A stretch of 64,000 bases of DNA from Isoetes taiwanensis. Taxonomy: Eukaryota > Streptophyta > Lycopodiopsida > Isoetales > Isoetaceae. Under the pieces are notes generated by a model. That model was not told the DNA's origin. It ran no database searches and saw only the letters and a program-made list of their open reading frames with translations. Position 1 is the stretch's first letter. Every line of letters starts with the position of its first letter. Both the position numbers and the translations under genes were made by a program. This document shows, piece by piece, positions 61,760-64,000 of this stretch. The DNA lies in assembly GCA_021234155.1 (NCBI GenBank), contig JAJEKV010000046.1, positions 248,001 through 312,000 of the forward strand, in the 5' to 3' direction.

Positions 61760-61872
61760 CTCAGAGGTATTCAAGAGTTCCTGTGTTACGTGACTTCACA
61801 TGGACACTACAAATACAATTAGGTTATTTTCTTTTTCTTGGTGGCCATGCCTAGGTTCAAATCCTAGGCACT
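61760..61872 (+). other. tRNA-like A-box and B-box words, possible SINE relic
   Basis: GCTCAGAGGT near 61,769 resembles a tRNA A box. CTAGGTTCAAATCCTAG near 61,851 forms a T-arm-like stem-loop with a B box. Their separation of about 80 bp is longer than in a tRNA gene. No acceptor stem or tail was found. Confidence 0.2.
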
Positions 61873-62310
61873 TTCAAAGCTATTTGTTTTAATAAACTAT
61901 ACGCCCCACACTCATTATTCTTAATGTATATTCTAATAACGAGAATCTAGTGTTCCAAAGGTTCCTTGGGCTATAAGCATGGTATGATGCCTCATGGTGG
62001 TTCCTCGTTAGAGTTTGAATATATAAATTATTATGGCTTTTTGCTAGATGGATTTTCGAATAGGTCTTTAAAGAGATTCTAAGATTCTCCCAGCTCCAAT
62101 GACAAGGATGATATTTTATCTTGTCTTGGTCTACATTGATGGTTGGATCCATATTACATCAATATGGCAACATCATTATGACATGCTTTTCTTTTCTCCT
62201 TTTATCAATATAACACATATAATAACATATAATAACAAGTTTTTTAATCGATCCTACGGTGCATATTCTAGTGTGTGCATGTTTCAGTTTGTCCATGTTC
62301 TAGTTTTCTA

Positions 62311-62600
62311 AGAATTTACGAAGATTTTCCCTTTTTATGAGATTTCCTTATTATAGGATTTAACTTCTCTTAAATTTTACGATGTTCCATTAGATTCTCT
62401 TACATTCTCTTACATTTTGTGAGATTTCTTTAGATTCTATGGAGATTCCCTTAAATCCAATGAAGGTGTCGTCATTGTTGTTATGGTGCCTGTTCCAATT
62501 TTAGCATGTTTCTATGGTGTGAAGTTGGGTCCCAAGGACTTTATGAAGATTCGCATAGATTCTTCGCGATATTGCGTAGATTCCCATAGATTACTATTTG
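62311..62600. repeat. Dispersed relic of the AGATTC phased repeat
   Basis: AGATTC/AGATTT words recur about every 10 bp, for example five phased units in GAAGATTCGC to CATAGATTAC at about 62,542-62,593. The same word and spacing dominate the satellite at 1-11,765. Middle parts are more decayed. Confidence 0.65.
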
Positions 62601-63562
62601 TGGATTACACTATTTCTAGAGTATAATTTGTAGTTGACCGCCCCTTTGATATCCTAACGTGCCCTTAGTATCATTGGAGCAGGCGCAAGGGAGGATGGGA
62701 GAGCGACAAAGTTTTCAAGCCTTCTAATGTTAGAATTCCTTGAGTCTTTTTTTTAATAGTAATATATTGATGAGCTTGTACAAACGGGGTAGCTGAGTGG
62801 CAAGGTTTAATATGACCACTCTTACTCAACTCTAGAATATTATAAAACACCATTGAAGAATGGTGTTCATGTATTTGTAATTTAAGACTGGCAACCTCGA
62901 CTTTAGGTGAAATGTTAATCACGAATTTTTTGGACAACATTGCATTGTTTTTTTGTCAAGCTTCTAGCACCAGTGGGGTTGGTGTCAAGTTGGAATCAAT
63001 AATGGTGTTCATAGATTTCTAATTGACTTTCTCTTTTGCTTCAGTAAATGTGGAGTTTGGGAAAGCACCTCTAGAATCATATAGTCTCAAGGTGGTAGTA
63101 GGCCAACACAAAGTTGATGTAAAAAATGTTGTTGTAGTGTTGAATTGATTAAGGTAAATGCGAGAGCTATATGTGAGAGTTATTTTGTCTCTATTGATTA
63201 TTTCCTAGGAAGCCATAAGACAATGAGATTCAAAATGTGTCGATAAATGCGTGAAAAGGGATATCTTAGTAATGTATCCAATATCCAAGTATGATTGCAT
63301 GCAAGATTATGCACAAATATTCTGTTTGTTAGTTGAGACTCTGTGTGTGTTCGTAACATGTGGAGTTGAAATCACCATTAACATTCAACATTCAATAAAG
63401 TAAAGCTTGTTTAGCAACGGATTTGTGTCCATTTGAACATGCAAGATTTGAATAAGGGATTTGTGTCCCTTTTCGCGGCCGTAAGGTACATGATGTATCG
63501 TTTGTAATGACCAGTAGTTAAGTTAGGTAATGTCATCAATATGTTTAAGGAGGGTACTTGAT
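62601..63562. other. Intergenic DNA, nothing recognised
   Basis: An 89-codon minus-strand frame at 62,671-62,940 is unrecognised. Confidence 0.4.
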
Positions 63563-63616
63563 AGGCAAAGGTTATAGAAGGGTCTATGATGTTGACCTAA
63601 TGGAGCATGGCACATA
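63563..63616. repeat. Isolated unit of the 55-bp minisatellite
   Basis: GGTTATAGAAGGGTCTATGA followed by GTTGACCTAATGGAGCATGGCAC matches the units at 63,758-63,922, about 200 bp away. Confidence 0.6.
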
Positions 63617-63757
63617 TTCTCTCGTAAAAAAACACTGCATCTCATTTCTTGGTCATAAGGCATGGATAACATCAATGGGAGCAATATTATAGACAACTTT
63701 CATGGAATTCATCCCAATTTATTAGATTGATTATAAATCCAGCATGGTGCATACATA

Positions 63758-63922
63758 ACTCAAAATTTATAGAAGGATCAATAGTGCTAAGAAAACTGAC
63801 AAGTACTTATGGGCAAAATTTATATAAGAATCAATGATATTGACATCATAGAGTGTGGCACCATAATGCAAAATTTATATAAGGATCAAATATGTTGACA
63901 TTGTAAAGTATGGCACCATACC
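63758..63922. repeat. 55-bp minisatellite, three units
   Basis: Units starting CAAAATTTATA at about 63,758, 63,813 and 63,868 continue AAGGATCAA, TGTTGACAT and TGGCACCATA. The first unit is diverged. Confidence 0.85.
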
Positions 63923-64000
63923 GTGGAAAACATGTGAACAATTATTTGTGTGCTCCTATGAGCGTTGAAGAATTTCTTCTCTCATTTACGAGTATATGTA

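Overview
The window looks like nuclear DNA from a land plant with a large, repeat-rich genome. The evidence is one spliced gene with a clearly plant-type DCP1 (mRNA-decapping activator), GT-AG introns, plant-type LINE, LTR and Mutator-like element remnants, a decayed 18S rRNA 5' end, and long stretches without convincing coding sequence. The species cannot be read from the sequence. A non-flowering lineage such as a gymnosperm or fern is only a guess.

Layout: (1) 1-11,765 is a tandem satellite of about 13 monomers of roughly 0.9 kb. About half of each monomer is a degenerate AGATTC micro-repeat spaced 10-11 bp. (2) 11,766-22,400 is old intergenic DNA with small tandem duplications and one coding-like relic on the minus strand. 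(3) 22,843-23,420 is a Mutator-type MITE with terminal inverted repeats and a 9-bp target duplication. (4) 24,011-26,135 is the DCP1 gene, minus strand, eight coding exons, 355 aa, and appears intact. (5) 25,731-37,222 is a partial tandem duplication with one breakpoint in DCP1 intron 1. Copy 1 (25,731-30,060) holds the working first exon, a dead LINE 5' region and a LINE 3' region. Copy 2 (30,061-37,222) repeats these, but its exon 1 lacks 11 codons and it is split by a 3.1-kb LTR element (32,768-35,879). Copy 1 preserves the empty site for that element. (6) 37,357-37,477 is a (TC)n tract at a LINE 3' tail. (7) 37,500-51,500 is a mosaic of minisatellites, a LINE 3' relic (41,431-43,311) and unrecognised DNA. 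(8) 51,566-54,090 is a fossil rDNA piece: the first ~0.39 kb of 18S on the minus strand plus a GC-rich flank with ~0.18-kb subrepeats that sits where an external transcribed spacer would be. (9) 54,100-64,000 is mostly unrecognised, with a few exon-like fragments, a dispersed relic of the satellite's 10-bp motif (62,311-62,600) and a 55-bp minisatellite.

The only gene I can assign with high confidence is DCP1. Its product partners DCP2 in 5' mRNA decapping in cytoplasmic P-bodies. Almost everything else is repeat or transposon history. The points most worth following are the helically phased satellite, its distant relic, the second DCP1 first exon created by duplication, the LTR insertion with its preserved empty site, and the rDNA fossil.
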